NCBI RefSeq assembly: GCF_032460525.1
Contig: NZ_CP135963.1
Span: 3,224,001-3,288,000, forward strand
Direction of reading: 5' to 3'
Length of the DNA: 64,000 nt
DNA from: Geodermatophilus sp. DSM 44513
GTDB lineage: Bacteria > Actinomycetota > Actinomycetes > Mycobacteriales > Geodermatophilaceae
This document shows, piece by piece, positions 54,416-63,906 of the stretch (within the stretch, counting starts at the first letter, position 1; the number at the start of each line of letters is the position of its first letter). The notes under the pieces were generated by a model, which was not told the origin of the DNA, made no database searches, and was given only the letters and a program-made list of their open reading frames with translations. A program made the translations under genes and the position numbers.

Positions 54416-54420
54416 CGTCA
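54416..54420. repeat. Right target-site duplication CGTCA
   Basis: An exact copy of 36905-36909. Its last three bases are the complement of the TGA stop of the sigma-factor gene. Confidence 0.9.
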
Positions 54421-55218
54421 GGCGATGTCGGCGAGCTTGGTGCGCAGGTGCAGCACCGCCTTGGTGTGCAGCTGGCAGATCCGGCTCTCGGTGACGCCGA
54501 GGACGCGGCCGATGTCGGCCAGGGTCAGCCCCTCGAAGTAGTACAGGCTGACCACGACCTTCTCCCGCTCGGGCAGCTGCTCGACCGCGCGGGCCAGCAT
54601 CTGGCGGGCCTCGCCGTGCTCGGCCATGGCCTGCGGGTCCAGCGCGCTGGTGTCCTGCAGCGTGTCGACCAGGCGCGGGGCCCCGCCCTCGTCGTCCGAC
54701 AGCAGCTCGTCGAGGGCGACGACGTTGACCAGAGAGAGCTGGCCGAGGAACTTCCGGACGTCCTCGACGTCCATCTCCATCTCCGCGGCCACCTCCTCCT
54801 CGGTGGGGCTGCGCTGCAGCCGGCTCTCCAGGGCCGCGACCGTGCGCTCGAACTGCCGGGCCCTCATCCGCACCGACCGCGGGATCCAGTCGGTGCTGCG
54901 GAGCTCGTCGATGATCGCGCCGCGGATGCGCGCCATCGCGTAGCTCTCGAACTTGACCTCGCGGGAGGGCTGGTACCGGGTGATCGCGTCGATCAGGCCG
55001 AAGGTGCCGTAGGAGACCAGGTCGGCCTGCTCCACGTGCGCGGGCAGGCCGCTGCCGACGCGGCCGGCGACGAACTTCACCAGCGGCGCGTAGTGCAGGA
55101 TCAGCCGGTCGCGCAGCTCGGGCGCACGGTCGGCGACGTAGCCGGACCACAGGTCGGCGAGGACGGCGTCGGCGTCGTCCGGGGTGTCGTGCAGCCGGTG
55201 GATGGCGGCCTCGGTCAC
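54418..55218 (-). CDS. whiG: FliA/WhiG-family RNA polymerase sigma factor
   Basis: About 266 residues from GTG 55218 (GGGAG 8 nt upstream). Region 2 shows [20 protein letters not shown] and [18 protein letters not shown]; region 3 shows [20 protein letters not shown]. Region 4 shows [20 protein letters not shown] and a helix-turn-helix [20 protein letters not shown]. WhiG controls sporulation in Streptomyces, and FliA controls flagella; in motile actinobacteria this family serves motility. Its stop codon lies within the transposon target duplication and the protein is intact. Confidence 0.93.
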   Translation of the reverse strand: MTEAAIHRLHDTPDDADAVLADLWSGYVADRAPELRDRLILHYAPLVKFVAGRVGSGLPAHVEQADLVSYGTFGLIDAITRYQPSREVKFESYAMARIRGAIIDELRSTDWIPRSVRMRARQFERTVAALESRLQRSPTEEEVAAEMEMDVEDVRKFLGQLSLVNVVALDELLSDDEGGAPRLVDTLQDTSALDPQAMAEHGEARQMLARAVEQLPEREKVVVSLYYFEGLTLADIGRVLGVTESRICQLHTKAVLHLRTKLADIA

Positions 55219-55333
55219 GGTCTGCGCTCCCGACGGTCGGAGGCACCGGTCAGGTGTCCTCGGGATGGGCACGGGGTGGTGCGCGATCGGGTGGCGCGCA
55301 CGCCAACTGTGTCAGACACGCGGAGCACTCCGG

Positions 55334-56275
55334 TCAGGCGCGCGGGTGTGCACGGGCGTGCACGGCCCGGAGCCGGTCGACGGTCACGTGCGTGTAGAGC
55401 TGGGTGGTGGCCAGGCTGGCGTGGCCGAGCAGCTCCTGGACCAGCCGCAGGTCCGCGCCGCCCTCGAGCACGTGGGTGGCCACCGAGTGCCGCAGCCCGT
55501 GCGGGCCGATGTCGGGGGCGCCCGGCGCGGCGGCCACCGCGGTGTGCACCGTGCGGCGCGCCTCGCGCGGGTCCAGCCGCCCGCCGCGCACGCCCAGCAG
55601 CAGCGCCGGCCCGCAGCGCTCGGTGGCCAGGGCCGGCCGGCCCCGGGTGAGCCAGGCGTCCAGCGCCCGCTCGGCCGGGGCGCCGTAGGGGACGGTGCGC
55701 TCCTTGCGGCCCTTGCCGAGGACCCGCAGCAGCCGCCGGGCGCGGTCGACGTCGTCGACGTCCAGGCCGACCAGCTCGCTGACCCGGATGCCGCTGGCGT
55801 AGAGCAGTTCGAGGACGACGGCGTCGCGCAGGCCGACCGGGTCCTGCGCGCCGGCGGCGGAGTCGACCACGGCCCGGGCCTGGTCTGGGGCGAGCACCTC
55901 GGGCAGCGTGCGGTGGGCCTTGGGGCTGACCAGGCGCAGGCCGACGTCCTCCGGCGTCCGACCGGTGCGCCGCAGCCAGCGGGTCAGCGACCGGGCGGCC
56001 GCGGCGCGTCGGGCGATGGTGGCCCGGCCGGCGCCGCGGGTGCGGTTGTGCGCCAGCCAGCTGCGCAGCGCGGCCAGGTCCAGGTCCTCGATCCGCGTGC
56101 CGCCGCGCCGCACGAGGTGTTCCAGCAGCCAGGTCGCGTCACCCACGTAGGCGCGCACGGTGTGCGCGGAGAGGTCGCGCTGCCAGCGCAGGTGCTCCTC
56201 GTAGGCCGCCAGCACCTCCGCCAGCGCCGGCGGCAGCGCGGCCCGCACGTCGGCGGTGCGAGCGGTCACCTGCAC
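55334..56275 (-). CDS. xerC: Tyrosine recombinase XerC
   Basis: About 313 residues. XerC resolves chromosome dimers at dif. The catalytic set is present: Arg in [11 protein letters not shown], Lys in [15 protein letters not shown] (His, Arg) in [12 protein letters not shown], His in [10 protein letters not shown] and Tyr in QLYTHV. The N-terminal SAM-like core-binding domain begins [19 protein letters not shown]. The start is GTG 56275 or 56269; neither has a strong ribosome-binding site. The neighbours dprA and comM are the usual ones. Confidence 0.95.
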   Translation of the reverse strand: MQVTARTADVRAALPPALAEVLAAYEEHLRWQRDLSAHTVRAYVGDATWLLEHLVRRGGTRIEDLDLAALRSWLAHNRTRGAGRATIARRAAAARSLTRWLRRTGRTPEDVGLRLVSPKAHRTLPEVLAPDQARAVVDSAAGAQDPVGLRDAVVLELLYASGIRVSELVGLDVDDVDRARRLLRVLGKGRKERTVPYGAPAERALDAWLTRGRPALATERCGPALLLGVRGGRLDPREARRTVHTAVAAAPGAPDIGPHGLRHSVATHVLEGGADLRLVQELLGHASLATTQLYTHVTVDRLRAVHARAHPRA

Positions 56276-56330
56276 ACGGTCGGACGCGGTCCACCGCGGG
56301 TCAAGCCGAAGCGCCGACCCGGCCGTCCGC

Positions 56331-57587
56331 TCACGCCCTCCCCGGGGTCCGCGTGCGGGCCAGCCGCCACCCGGCGTCGGTGCACTCGACCAGGTCGGCG
56401 AGCTCGAGCACGGGCAGCACGCGGAGCACCTCGAGGACGTCGCAACCGGCCACCCTCGCCAGTCGCTCGGGGCCGACGGCGTTGCGGACGGGGCAGGCGT
56501 CGAGCACCCGGACGGCGAGGTCGGACAGCCCGTCGCGCGTGCCGGTGGGGCGCTCCGGCGGGTCGGCGAGGTCCTCCCCCAGCCGGCCGACCGTCTCCAC
56601 CACGTGCGCGGCGCCACTGACCAGGACGGCACCCAGCTCGGTGTCGCGCAGCAGCTCGTGGCAGCCCACCGACATCGCCGAGGTGACCGGCCCGGGCACG
56701 ACCATGAGCTGCCGCCCCAGCCGCTGCGCCCGCCGGGCGGTGGCCTGCGCGCCGGACCGGGCCGCAGCCTCGACCACCACCGTGCCGCGGGTGAGCCCGG
56801 CGATGAGCCGGTTGCGCACCAGGAAGCGGTGCCGGTGCGGAGCGGCGCCGGGCGGCCACTCGCTGACCAGCAGGCCGGACTCGGCGATGCGGTGGAACAG
56901 CGCCCCGTGCGCGGCCGGGTAGGCCCGGTCCACGCCGCAGGCCAGCACCGCCACGGTCGGGCCGTCAGCGGCGAGCGCACCCCGGTGTGCGGCCGCGTCG
57001 ATGCCGAACGCCCCGCCGGAGACCACCGTCCAGCCGCGCTCCCCCAGCTGGTGGCCGAGCTCGGCGGCGACGTGCTCGCCGTAGGCGGTCGAGGCACGGG
57101 CGCCGACGACCGCCACCGACCGCTCGGCCAGCTCGTCGAGCCGGGCGGGACCACGCACCCACAGGGCCACCGGCGGCACGAGGGAGACCGTGCGCGCCGG
57201 GTGGTGCTGCGGCTCCTCGGGTTCCCCGGCGGTGGCCAGCGCCAGGCCGTGCAGCGGGCCGCCCGGCCACTCGTCGTCCTCGGGGACCACCAGCCGCGCA
57301 CCGCACCGCTGCGCCCGCAGCAGATCGGTCAGCGAGGCGTCCTGCCCGGCCCGGGCGCCCACCAGCGCCTGTACGGCGTCCGGCGCCCGGCCGGCCCGCA
57401 GCCGGCGCACCGCCTCCACCGGACCGGCGTCCTCGACGAATCGCCAGAAGACGACGCTGCCGGGCTCGGCCGCCCGGCTCAGCCACGCGCGGGCGCGGCG
57501 CACCGCGGGGCCGGCGGTGCCGTCGACGCCTCCCGGCTCCACCAGGCCCTGCTCCATGTCCTCGTCGAGGCCCGGGACGGCGGTCAT
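56331..57587 (-). CDS. dprA: DNA-processing protein DprA
   Basis: 418 residues. DprA binds incoming single-stranded DNA and loads RecA during transformation. The Rossmann-type core shows [34 protein letters not shown] and [21 protein letters not shown] winged-helix-like C-terminal domain follows. The ATG start overlaps the comM stop by 4 nt. The N-terminal 60 residues are more variable. Confidence 0.95.
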   Translation of the reverse strand: MTAVPGLDEDMEQGLVEPGGVDGTAGPAVRRARAWLSRAAEPGSVVFWRFVEDAGPVEAVRRLRAGRAPDAVQALVGARAGQDASLTDLLRAQRCGARLVVPEDDEWPGGPLHGLALATAGEPEEPQHHPARTVSLVPPVALWVRGPARLDELAERSVAVVGARASTAYGEHVAAELGHQLGERGWTVVSGGAFGIDAAAHRGALAADGPTVAVLACGVDRAYPAAHGALFHRIAESGLLVSEWPPGAAPHRHRFLVRNRLIAGLTRGTVVVEAAARSGAQATARRAQRLGRQLMVVPGPVTSAMSVGCHELLRDTELGAVLVSGAAHVVETVGRLGEDLADPPERPTGTRDGLSDLAVRVLDACPVRNAVGPERLARVAGCDVLEVLRVLPVLELADLVECTDAGWRLARTRTPGRA

Positions 57588-59104
57588 GCGGCGGTCCGCT
57601 GCAGGCGCAGGCCGAGGGCCTCGGCGACGTCGTCCGCCGCCGGGACCGTCCGGCCGGCCAGGTCGGCGAGCGTCCAGGCCACCCGGAGCACGCGGTCGTG
57701 GCCGCGGACCGACAGCGCCCCGCGCTCCAGGGCACGCTCGACCAGCCGCAGCGCCGGGCGCGGTGGTGACCACCGCTCCCGCAGCAACCGGCCGGGGACC
57801 TGGCTGTTCACCGCCAGGCCGGTGCCGTGCAGTCGGGCCGCCGCGGCCTCCCGGGCGCGGGCGACCCGGCCGGCGACGACGGAGGTCGGCTCGGGGGCCG
57901 CGCCCACCTCCAGCCAGGCGGCCCGGGTGACCGCAGGGAGGTCGACGCGCAGGTCGATGCGGTCCAGCAGCGGGCCGGACAGCCGGGTCTGGTACCGCCG
58001 GCGCTCCAGCGGGCTGCAGGTGCAGGCGGTGTCCCCGGCGGCGCTGGCGCACGGGCAGGGGTTGGCCGCCAGCACCAGCTGGGCGCGGCACGGGAAGGTG
58101 GCCGCACCGCTGGCCCGCGAGATGGTCACCGACCCGCGCTCCAGCGGCTGGCGCAGTGTGTCGAGCACCGCCCGCGGGAACTCCGGCGCCTCGTCCAGGA
58201 ACAGCACCCCGCGGTGGGCCCGGCACAGCGCGCCGGGGCGGATCAGCCCCGACCCGCCACCGACGAGTGCGGCCATCGTCGCCGAGTGGTGCGGGGCCTC
58301 GAAGGTCGGGCGGGTCACCAGTGGGGAGTCCGGCGGCAGCGTCCCGGCGACGGAGTGGATGGCGGTGACCTCCAGGGCCGCTTGCTCGTCCAGCGGCGGC
58401 AGCAGCCCGGGCAACCGCTCGGCGAGCATCGTCTTGCCGGCTCCGGGGGGCCCGCTGAGGAACAGGTGGTGCCCGCCGGCGGCCGCGACCTCGACCGCGC
58501 GGCGGCCGACCGGCTGGCCGACGACGTCGCCCAGGTCCGGGCCCGGGGGCGCCGGGGGCAGCGGGCCGCGGGTGTGCCGGGGCAGCGGCGCCCGCCCGGT
58601 CAGGTGGGCGACGACCTCGGTGAGCGTGCCGGCGGCCAGCACCTCGACGCCCTCGACCAGCGCGGCCTCCCCGGCGTTGCCCGTGGGCACGACCACCGTG
58701 GGGTGCCCGGCGCGGGCGGCGGCGAGGACGGCGGGCAGCACACCGCGGACGGCGCGCACCGAACCGTCGAGCCCGAGCTCCCCGACCAGCACCAGCCGGT
58801 CCACCGACGCCGCCGGCACCGCGCCGTCGGCCGCGAGGACGGCGGCGGCCAGTGCCAGGTCGAAGCCGCTGCCCTGCTTGGGCATCGAGGCCGGGGACAG
58901 CCCGATGGTGATCCGGCGCATCGGCCACCTCCCGCCGGCGTTGACCACCGCCGCCCGCACCCGGTCCACCGACTGGCGCACGACGGCGTCGGGGAGCCCG
59001 ACGAGCACCACGCCGGGCACGCCGGAGGACAGGTCCACCTCGACGTCGACCATCGCGCCGTGCACGCCGGCCAGGCCGACCGACCAGGTCCGCGCCAGCG
59101 TCAC
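57584..59104 (-). CDS. comM: Mg-chelatase-like ATPase ComM (YifB family)
   Basis: About 506 residues from GTG 59104. The N-terminal Lon-like fold with GLPDAVVRQSVDRVRAAV precedes an AAA+ domain: Walker A LSGPPGAGKTMLAERLPGLL, Walker B GVLFLDEAPEFP. A zinc-finger-like insert (CPCASAAGDTACTC) lies at the usual place. ComM is a helicase that aids branch migration in natural transformation. It overlaps yraN (GTGA) and dprA (ATGA). Confidence 0.95.
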   Translation of the reverse strand: MTLARTWSVGLAGVHGAMVDVEVDLSSGVPGVVLVGLPDAVVRQSVDRVRAAVVNAGGRWPMRRITIGLSPASMPKQGSGFDLALAAAVLAADGAVPAASVDRLVLVGELGLDGSVRAVRGVLPAVLAAARAGHPTVVVPTGNAGEAALVEGVEVLAAGTLTEVVAHLTGRAPLPRHTRGPLPPAPPGPDLGDVVGQPVGRRAVEVAAAGGHHLFLSGPPGAGKTMLAERLPGLLPPLDEQAALEVTAIHSVAGTLPPDSPLVTRPTFEAPHHSATMAALVGGGSGLIRPGALCRAHRGVLFLDEAPEFPRAVLDTLRQPLERGSVTISRASGAATFPCRAQLVLAANPCPCASAAGDTACTCSPLERRRYQTRLSGPLLDRIDLRVDLPAVTRAAWLEVGAAPEPTSVVAGRVARAREAAAARLHGTGLAVNSQVPGRLLRERWSPPRPALRLVERALERGALSVRGHDRVLRVAWTLADLAGRTVPAADDVAEALGLRLQRTAA

Positions 59105-59460
59105 GAGAACGCCGCCCGCAGGTGGGTGACCAGGGCCGGTCGGCCGGCGCGCACCAGCACGGCGACGACGTCGAAGCGGAGGTCCGGCGCGTGCTCGTCG
59201 TGCGCGGCCAGCCACCGCTGGGCCAGCGTGCGCAGCCGGCGCTGCTTGGCGTGCCCGACGGCCTCCGCGGGGTGCCCGAAGCCGACCGCGCGGCGCGTCT
59301 TGACCTCGCAGAAGACCAGCGCGTCGCCCTCGCGGGCGACGATGTCGAGCTCGCCCTCGCGGCACCGCCAGTTGCGGTCGAGGACCCGCAGGCCGCGGTC
59401 GGTCAGGTAGGCGGCGGCGATGCGCTCACCGTGGGTGCCGAGGTCGGATGTGGTGGACAC
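59101..59460 (-). CDS. yraN: YraN-family (UPF0102) nuclease-fold protein
   Basis: About 119 residues if GTG 59460 is used, 129 from GTG 59490; neither start has a clear ribosome-binding site. The PD-(D/E)XK-like pattern is GELDIVAREGDALVFCEVKTRR (Asp, Glu, Lys), within the family block that starts GTHGERIAAAYL. The function is not settled. It is normally found between rnhB and comM, as here. Confidence 0.92.
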   Translation of the reverse strand: MSTTSDLGTHGERIAAAYLTDRGLRVLDRNWRCREGELDIVAREGDALVFCEVKTRRAVGFGHPAEAVGHAKQRRLRTLAQRWLAAHDEHAPDLRFDVVAVLVRAGRPALVTHLRAAFS

Positions 59461-59592
59461 ACCGCGACCGTCGTCCCACGTGAGGGGCACCCGCCAGGCC
59501 CCGCGGCGGTCTGTGGACGGGCGGGGTGCCTGTGGACCGTCCGCAGCCGGGCGTCGCCGCCGGAGGGCAGGGTGCCTGGGGTGACGCGCAGG

Positions 59593-59913
59593 TCAGGTCA
59601 GCCGGGGGCCCTCGGGCAGCTCGAGGTCGGGCTTGTCCAGCTCCTCGACGTTGACGTCCTTGAACGTCAGCACCCGGACGTTGCGCACGAAGCGGGCCGG
59701 CCGGTACATGTCCCAGACCCAGGCGTCGGAGAGCTTGAGCTCGAAGTAGACCTCGCCGGCGGCCTCGCGCACCTGCAGGTCCACGGAGTTGGCCAGGTAG
59801 AACCGGCGCTCGGTCTCCACCACGTAGGTGAACTGCCGGACGATGTCCCGGTACTCGCGATAGAGCTGCAGCTCCATCTCGGTCTCGTACTTCTCCAGGT
59901 CCTCGGTGCTCAT
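59593..59913 (-). CDS. DUF2469 protein (Rv2901c-like)
   Basis: 106 residues, highly conserved in actinobacteria. It starts MSTEDLEKYETEMELQLYRE and contains FTYVVETERRFYLAN and AWVWDMYRPARF. The function is unknown. Its ATG overlaps the rnhB stop by 4 nt. Confidence 0.93.
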   Translation of the reverse strand: MSTEDLEKYETEMELQLYREYRDIVRQFTYVVETERRFYLANSVDLQVREAAGEVYFELKLSDAWVWDMYRPARFVRNVRVLTFKDVNVEELDKPDLELPEGPRLT

Positions 59914-60686
59914 CGCGGCTCTCCGGAGACAGGGGGCATGGCCCCATCATCGACCATCGCCGCGGAGCCGGTCAGCTGGAGTCCCCGACCGGCGTGTGCC
60001 GCACGGGCCCGCGCCACGTTGACGAACCGCGCGCGGTGCGCCGGGCAGGGCCCGTGACGCCGGAGGGCGGCGTCGTGTGCCGCGGTGCTGTAGCCCTTGT
60101 GGACGGCGAAGTCGTACTGCGGCCAGCGCTCGTGCAGGTCCAGCATGATGCGGTCCCGGGTGACCTTGGCCAGCACCGACGCCGCCGCCACGCACGCCGC
60201 CACCCGGTCGCCCTTCCACACCGCCAGCGCCGGACGGGCCAACCCCGGGACCGGGAAGCCGTCGGTGAGCACGTAGTCCGCGCCGGGGTCCAGGCCCCAC
60301 ACCGCGCGGCGCAGGGCCTCGATGTTGGTCACGTGCATGCCGCGCGCGTCGAGGTCGGCGACCGGCAGGACGACCACCGACCACGCCTGCGCCCGCTGCA
60401 CGACCTCCTCGTAGACCCGCTCCCGTGCCGCGGCCGTGAGCAGCTTGGAGTCGGCCAGGCCGGGCACCCGGCCGCGGCGGCCGGCCGGCAGGACGCAGGC
60501 GGCGGCGACCAGCGGGCCGGCGCAGGCCCCGCGGCCGGCCTCGTCGGCACCGGCGACCGCGGCGAACCCACGGCGGCGCAGCGCGCGTTCCATGTCCCAG
60601 AGCGCGTCGGGCCGGTCCCCGGAGGCGGTCGCGCCGGGGGCGCGCAGCGCCGTCCCGGGAGGTGCTGGGGTGGTGCGGAGGGCCAT
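59910..60686 (-). CDS. rnhB: Ribonuclease HII
   Basis: About 258 residues from ATG 60686. The enzyme removes RNA from RNA-DNA hybrids, including single embedded ribonucleotides. Catalytic residues lie in VAGADEAGRGACAGPLVAA (Asp, Glu), YVLTDGFPVPGL (Asp) and ASVLAKVTRDRIM (the final Asp). The first 35 residues are an unusual Ala/Pro-rich extension, and a shorter start is possible. Confidence 0.95.
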   Translation of the reverse strand: MALRTTPAPPGTALRAPGATASGDRPDALWDMERALRRRGFAAVAGADEAGRGACAGPLVAAACVLPAGRRGRVPGLADSKLLTAAARERVYEEVVQRAQAWSVVVLPVADLDARGMHVTNIEALRRAVWGLDPGADYVLTDGFPVPGLARPALAVWKGDRVAACVAAASVLAKVTRDRIMLDLHERWPQYDFAVHKGYSTAAHDAALRRHGPCPAHRARFVNVARARAAHAGRGLQLTGSAAMVDDGAMPPVSGEPR

Positions 60687-60942
60687 CGCGGACCGACAGT
60701 ACGACCCCCGCCACCGGGCGCGGGCGGGGCCCGGGAGGCGACGACGCCACGGGCCGGCCCCTGGGGTCAGAGGGGGGCCGGCCCGTGGACGGTGGGGCGC
60801 CGGTCGAGCCGGCGAGCCGGGGGGCAGGGGCGGCCCCGTCCCGAGGCTCGCCGTGAGCCTGCGAACGGTGAGGAGGACGGGCGGCCACCCTGCAGGGTCC
60901 CGCGGCGAGCCTGCGAGCCGTGGGGGGCAGGGTGGTCCTTCC
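60687..60942. repeat. Repeat-rich gap upstream of the response regulator 3' end
   Basis: About 256 bp with no gene. It contains GAGCCTGCGAGC twice, GTGGGGGGCAGGGTGGTCCTT and CACCCTGCAGGGT, all modules of the dispersed intergenic repeat family. It is the largest copy cluster in the window and lies after the response regulator stop. Confidence 0.6.
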
Positions 60943-61671
60943 TCAGGCCTCGGCGGGGGCCAGGGCGAGGGTGCTGCAGGTGCACGCCGCGGGGGTGCGC
61001 GAGGACAGCACCAGGGAGACCGCGTGGGCCCGGTCGCGGGCACCGAGCTTGCGCAGGATCGCCTTGACGTGGGACTTGACGGTGTCCTCGCTGATGAACA
61101 GGTTGCGGCCGATCTGGCGGTTGGACTGGCCCTGCAGCAGCTCGTCGAGGACGTCGGACTCGCGGCGGGTCAGCGGCACCTCGGGGGTGAACGGCTTGGC
61201 GACCGGAGCGCCCGACGGCTCGACCCGGCGGATCTGCGGGTCCACGACGGTGCGGCCGGCGCGGGCGGCCAGGATGGCCCAGCCCAGCAGGGTCGGCGAG
61301 GTGTTGATCATGAGGTAGCCGCGGACGCCGGCGGCCAGCGCCTCGTTCACCACGGCCGGGTCCTCGGAGGTGCCCAGGGCCACGATCGTCACCCGCGGGT
61401 ACCGGCGGCGCAGGTCGCGGCAGGCGTTGAGGGTGGCGGCGCGGCCGGGACCCAGCTCCACGACCACCGCGTCGGGGCGGGCGGTCTCCACCAGCGTGAG
61501 GGCGCGGCGCAGCTCGCCCGGGGTGCCGACCGACTGCATGCCGGCGGTCTCGTTGACCATGCTGACCAGCCCACGGCGCAGGACCGGCGCATCGGCGAGG
61601 ATGAGCACGCGGGTGACGCCACGGGCGGCGTTCGCCATGGGTGCGGACACGATGGGCTCCATTTCACACAT
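60943..61671 (-). CDS. LuxR/NarL-type regulator with degenerate receiver domain
   Basis: About 242 residues. The N-terminal 125 residues have the receiver fold (RVLILADAPVLRRGLVSMV, RPDAVVVELGPG, GVRGYLMINTSP), but the key residues are altered. The phosphorylated Asp position reads Glu, the conserved Lys after YL reads Ile, and one of the two N-terminal acids is Ala. The C-terminal helix-turn-helix is normal (LTRRESDVLDELLQGQSNRQ then SEDTVKSHVKAIL). It probably binds DNA without phosphorylation. The start could also be ATG 61662 or 61638. Confidence 0.9.
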   Translation of the reverse strand: MCEMEPIVSAPMANAARGVTRVLILADAPVLRRGLVSMVNETAGMQSVGTPGELRRALTLVETARPDAVVVELGPGRAATLNACRDLRRRYPRVTIVALGTSEDPAVVNEALAAGVRGYLMINTSPTLLGWAILAARAGRTVVDPQIRRVEPSGAPVAKPFTPEVPLTRRESDVLDELLQGQSNRQIGRNLFISEDTVKSHVKAILRKLGARDRAHAVSLVLSSRTPAACTCSTLALAPAEA

Positions 61672-61763
61672 CCGGTGGATCTCTCACGAACTCCATCGGA
61701 CGGGTGAGATGGGTGCTTGAACGCTTTTCCAACCTTTTCCGGTCTTTTCTCGCGGAACCGATC

Positions 61764-61839
61764 GGAATGGCGTCGGGTCACATCAGCCCCATCGAATGGT
61801 CGTGTCACCCATTCGTGTCGACATGGTGACGCCATTTCC
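61764..61839. promoter_or_regulatory. Dyad cluster upstream of the response-regulator gene
   Basis: In a 240-bp gap of clearly lower GC, GGAATGGCGTC (61764-61774) and GACGCCATTTCC (61828-61839) form an outer inverted repeat. CGAATGG (61793) and CCATTCG (61809) form an inner one. T-rich CTTTTCC repeats lie between it and the gene. This looks like an operator region for the regulator, perhaps autoregulatory. Confidence 0.5.
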
Positions 61840-61912
61840 GGCACCACCCGGGGACGACGCGACCCGCACGCCCCGGGGTCGGGGGTGCGGGTCGTCGCAG
61901 CGGCAGGGTCGG

Positions 61913-62839
61913 TCAGTGGGGACGCGAGCGGCGCCGTCGTCGCCAGGCGGTGAGCGGCACGGCCCCCACCAGGCCCAGCGCGTACGGCGCCGCGGCCGCG
62001 GCCGGGCCGGAGACCGGCATCGGCCGGGCGGCGGCCTCGGTGCCCTGGATGTCCGGTGCGGCCAGGGTGCCGATCCGGTCCAGCGGCCAGACGATCAGCG
62101 CGGCCCTGCCCACGACGTCGTCCACCGCGACCGTCCCGGACCACTGGTCGCCGATGTGGTGCGTGGAATCCGCGGAGGCCGAGCGGTGGTCACCCATGAC
62201 CCACAGCCGGCCCTCGGGGACGGTGACCGGCCCGAACGCGCGGCTCTCCAGCGGGGTGTTCTCGAAGATGTAGGGCTCCTCGAGCGGCTCGCCGTCCACC
62301 GTGACCCGGCCCTCGGCGTCGCAGCACTGCACCGTCTGCCCACCGGTGGCGATGACCCGCTTGACGAAGTCGTCCTCGCTGGGGGGGGCCACCCCGATGG
62401 CGCGGCCCAGCCACAGCAGGCTGCTGGCGGCCCAGTTCTCGGGCTCGGCCACCTGCACCTCCGGCGTCCAGCTCTCCGGCCCCTCGAACACGACGATGTC
62501 GCCGGGCTCGGGCTCGCCGAACCAGTAGGGCACCTTGTTGACCAGCACGCGATCGCCGGTGCAGCCGGGGCAGCCGCGCAGCGTCTGCTCCATGGAGCCC
62601 GACGGGATGAAGAACGCCTGGACGAGGAAGGTCTTCACCAGCAGCGCCAGCACGAAGGCGGTCAGCAGGAGCACCGGCAGCTCACGCAGCAGCGAGCCCT
62701 TCTCCTCCTTGCCACCCCGGCGTCCGTGGCGCCCGGAGGTCCCGCTGAGGGGGCCGGTGTCGGCGGTGGACCCGGTCGCCCGGGGGTCCTCCCCCTCCGG
62801 GACGACGTCGGCGGGCCCTCCGGGCCGGTTGCTGCTCAT
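61913..62839 (-). CDS. lepB: Signal peptidase I
   Basis: 308 residues. A cytoplasmic Gly/Arg-rich N-terminus is followed by one membrane helix (PVLLLTAFVLALLVKTFLV) and the catalytic Ser in FIPSGSMEQTL. The Lys lies in FVKRVIATGG and the box E-like region in VMGDHRSASADS. A second hydrophobic stretch near the C-terminus ends in an Arg cluster. It cuts Sec and Tat signal peptides outside the membrane. It lies between rplS and the regulator. Confidence 0.96.
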   Translation of the reverse strand: MSSNRPGGPADVVPEGEDPRATGSTADTGPLSGTSGRHGRRGGKEEKGSLLRELPVLLLTAFVLALLVKTFLVQAFFIPSGSMEQTLRGCPGCTGDRVLVNKVPYWFGEPEPGDIVVFEGPESWTPEVQVAEPENWAASSLLWLGRAIGVAPPSEDDFVKRVIATGGQTVQCCDAEGRVTVDGEPLEEPYIFENTPLESRAFGPVTVPEGRLWVMGDHRSASADSTHHIGDQWSGTVAVDDVVGRAALIVWPLDRIGTLAAPDIQGTEAAARPMPVSGPAAAAAPYALGLVGAVPLTAWRRRRRSRPH

Positions 62840-62902
62840 CGGAGCCAGCCTACGGCCGCGGGGGACCCGCCGTGGTCGAGCGGGCGCCGGGCCCGCGTCG
62901 TG

Positions 62903-63259
62903 TCAGCGCGCGACGGTCTCGCGCTTCTCCTTGATCTTGGCGGCCTTGCCGCGCAGCTCGCGCAGGTAGTACAGCTTGGCCCGGCGCACGTCACCGCGGG
63001 TCAGGACCTCGATCTTCTCCACGACCGGGGTGTGCACCGGGAAGGTGCGCTCCACGCCGACGCCGAAGCTGACCTTGCGGACGGTGAAGGTCTCGCGGAT
63101 GCCGCCGTTCTGGCGGCGGATGACCACGCCCTGGAAGACCTGGATGCGCGAGCGGTTGCCCTCGATGACGCGCACGTGCACCTTCACCGTGTCGCCCGGG
63201 CGGAACTGGGGGATGTCGTCGCGCAGGGAGTCGGCGTCGAGTACGTCCAGGGTGTTCAT
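62903..63259 (-). CDS. rplS: 50S ribosomal protein L19
   Basis: 118 residues from ATG 63259. L19 blocks include [25 protein letters not shown]-type [19 protein letters not shown] and [21 protein letters not shown]19 sits at the 30S-50S interface. It is separated from the NUDIX gene by a leader with a strong hairpin. Confidence 0.98.
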   Translation of the reverse strand: MNTLDVLDADSLRDDIPQFRPGDTVKVHVRVIEGNRSRIQVFQGVVIRRQNGGIRETFTVRKVSFGVGVERTFPVHTPVVEKIEVLTRGDVRRAKLYYLRELRGKAAKIKEKRETVAR

Positions 63260-63333
63260 CGCGGCAGTCCTGTCCTCACGGTCATGTCGGTGCAGTGCGG
63301 ACGGCAGCCGGCTCCGGCTGTCCGATCCGGGGA

Positions 63334-63358
63334 GCCGCACTCCGGCGGGGAGTGCGGC
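63334..63358 (-). terminator. Hairpin in the rplS leader
   Basis: A perfect 10-bp stem GCCGCACTCC / GGAGTGCGGC with a 5-nt loop lies between the NUDIX stop (63406) and the rplS start. It may terminate the trmD-NUDIX transcript or be a regulatory leader structure of rplS. Confidence 0.55.
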
Positions 63359-63405
63359 GTCGACGCAGCGGTGCGTCCGCAGCAGCTCTCTACTGTGCCA
63401 CAGCC

Positions 63406-63906
63406 TCAGCCGGCGAAACGCGGCGGCCCCGTCCACGGTCCGGCGGCCAGCTCCGGCAGCGACGCGGCGAGACCGGCGGGCACGAACACCTCGGTGCTCG
63501 CGGCGATCTCCTCGGCGCTCCACCACCGGTGCGGCTGGTCCTCGTGGGCCTCCAGCTCGGTCTGGCCGCGCACGTCCACCCGGTGCACCACGTCGCGGAG
63601 CAGGAAGTAGGTCTCCCGCGCGTCCACCGGCTCGCCGAGCAGGGGCGCGACCGCGCGCCGCAGCCAGACCGGGCCCTCCAGCTGCGCCGGCTGCACCACC
63701 AGGCCGATCTCCTCGGCCAGCTCGCGCACGGCCGCCGCACGCACCGTCTCGCCGGTCTCGACCCTGCCGCCGGGGGTGTACCAGTACAGGACGGGGCCGG
63801 GCGGTGTGGCCAGGTCGCGGAGCCGGGCGCCGAAGAGCAGCACCCGCCCCGCGGGGTCGAGCACGAGCACCCGGGCGGCGGCCCGCACCCGCGGGCGGTC
63901 ACCCAC
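63406..63906 (-). CDS. NUDIX hydrolase
   Basis: 166 residues. The Nudix box is complete: [20 protein letters not shown] followed by EIGL, which fits Gx5Ex7REUxEExGU. The fold starts [18 protein letters not shown]. It hydrolyses a nucleoside diphosphate linked to another group; the substrate is unknown. The GTG start overlaps the trmD stop by 8 nt. In Mycobacterium a lipoprotein gene takes this place. Confidence 0.9.
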   Translation of the reverse strand: MGDRPRVRAAARVLVLDPAGRVLLFGARLRDLATPPGPVLYWYTPGGRVETGETVRAAAVRELAEEIGLVVQPAQLEGPVWLRRAVAPLLGEPVDARETYFLLRDVVHRVDVRGQTELEAHEDQPHRWWSAEEIAASTEVFVPAGLAASLPELAAGPWTGPPRFAG

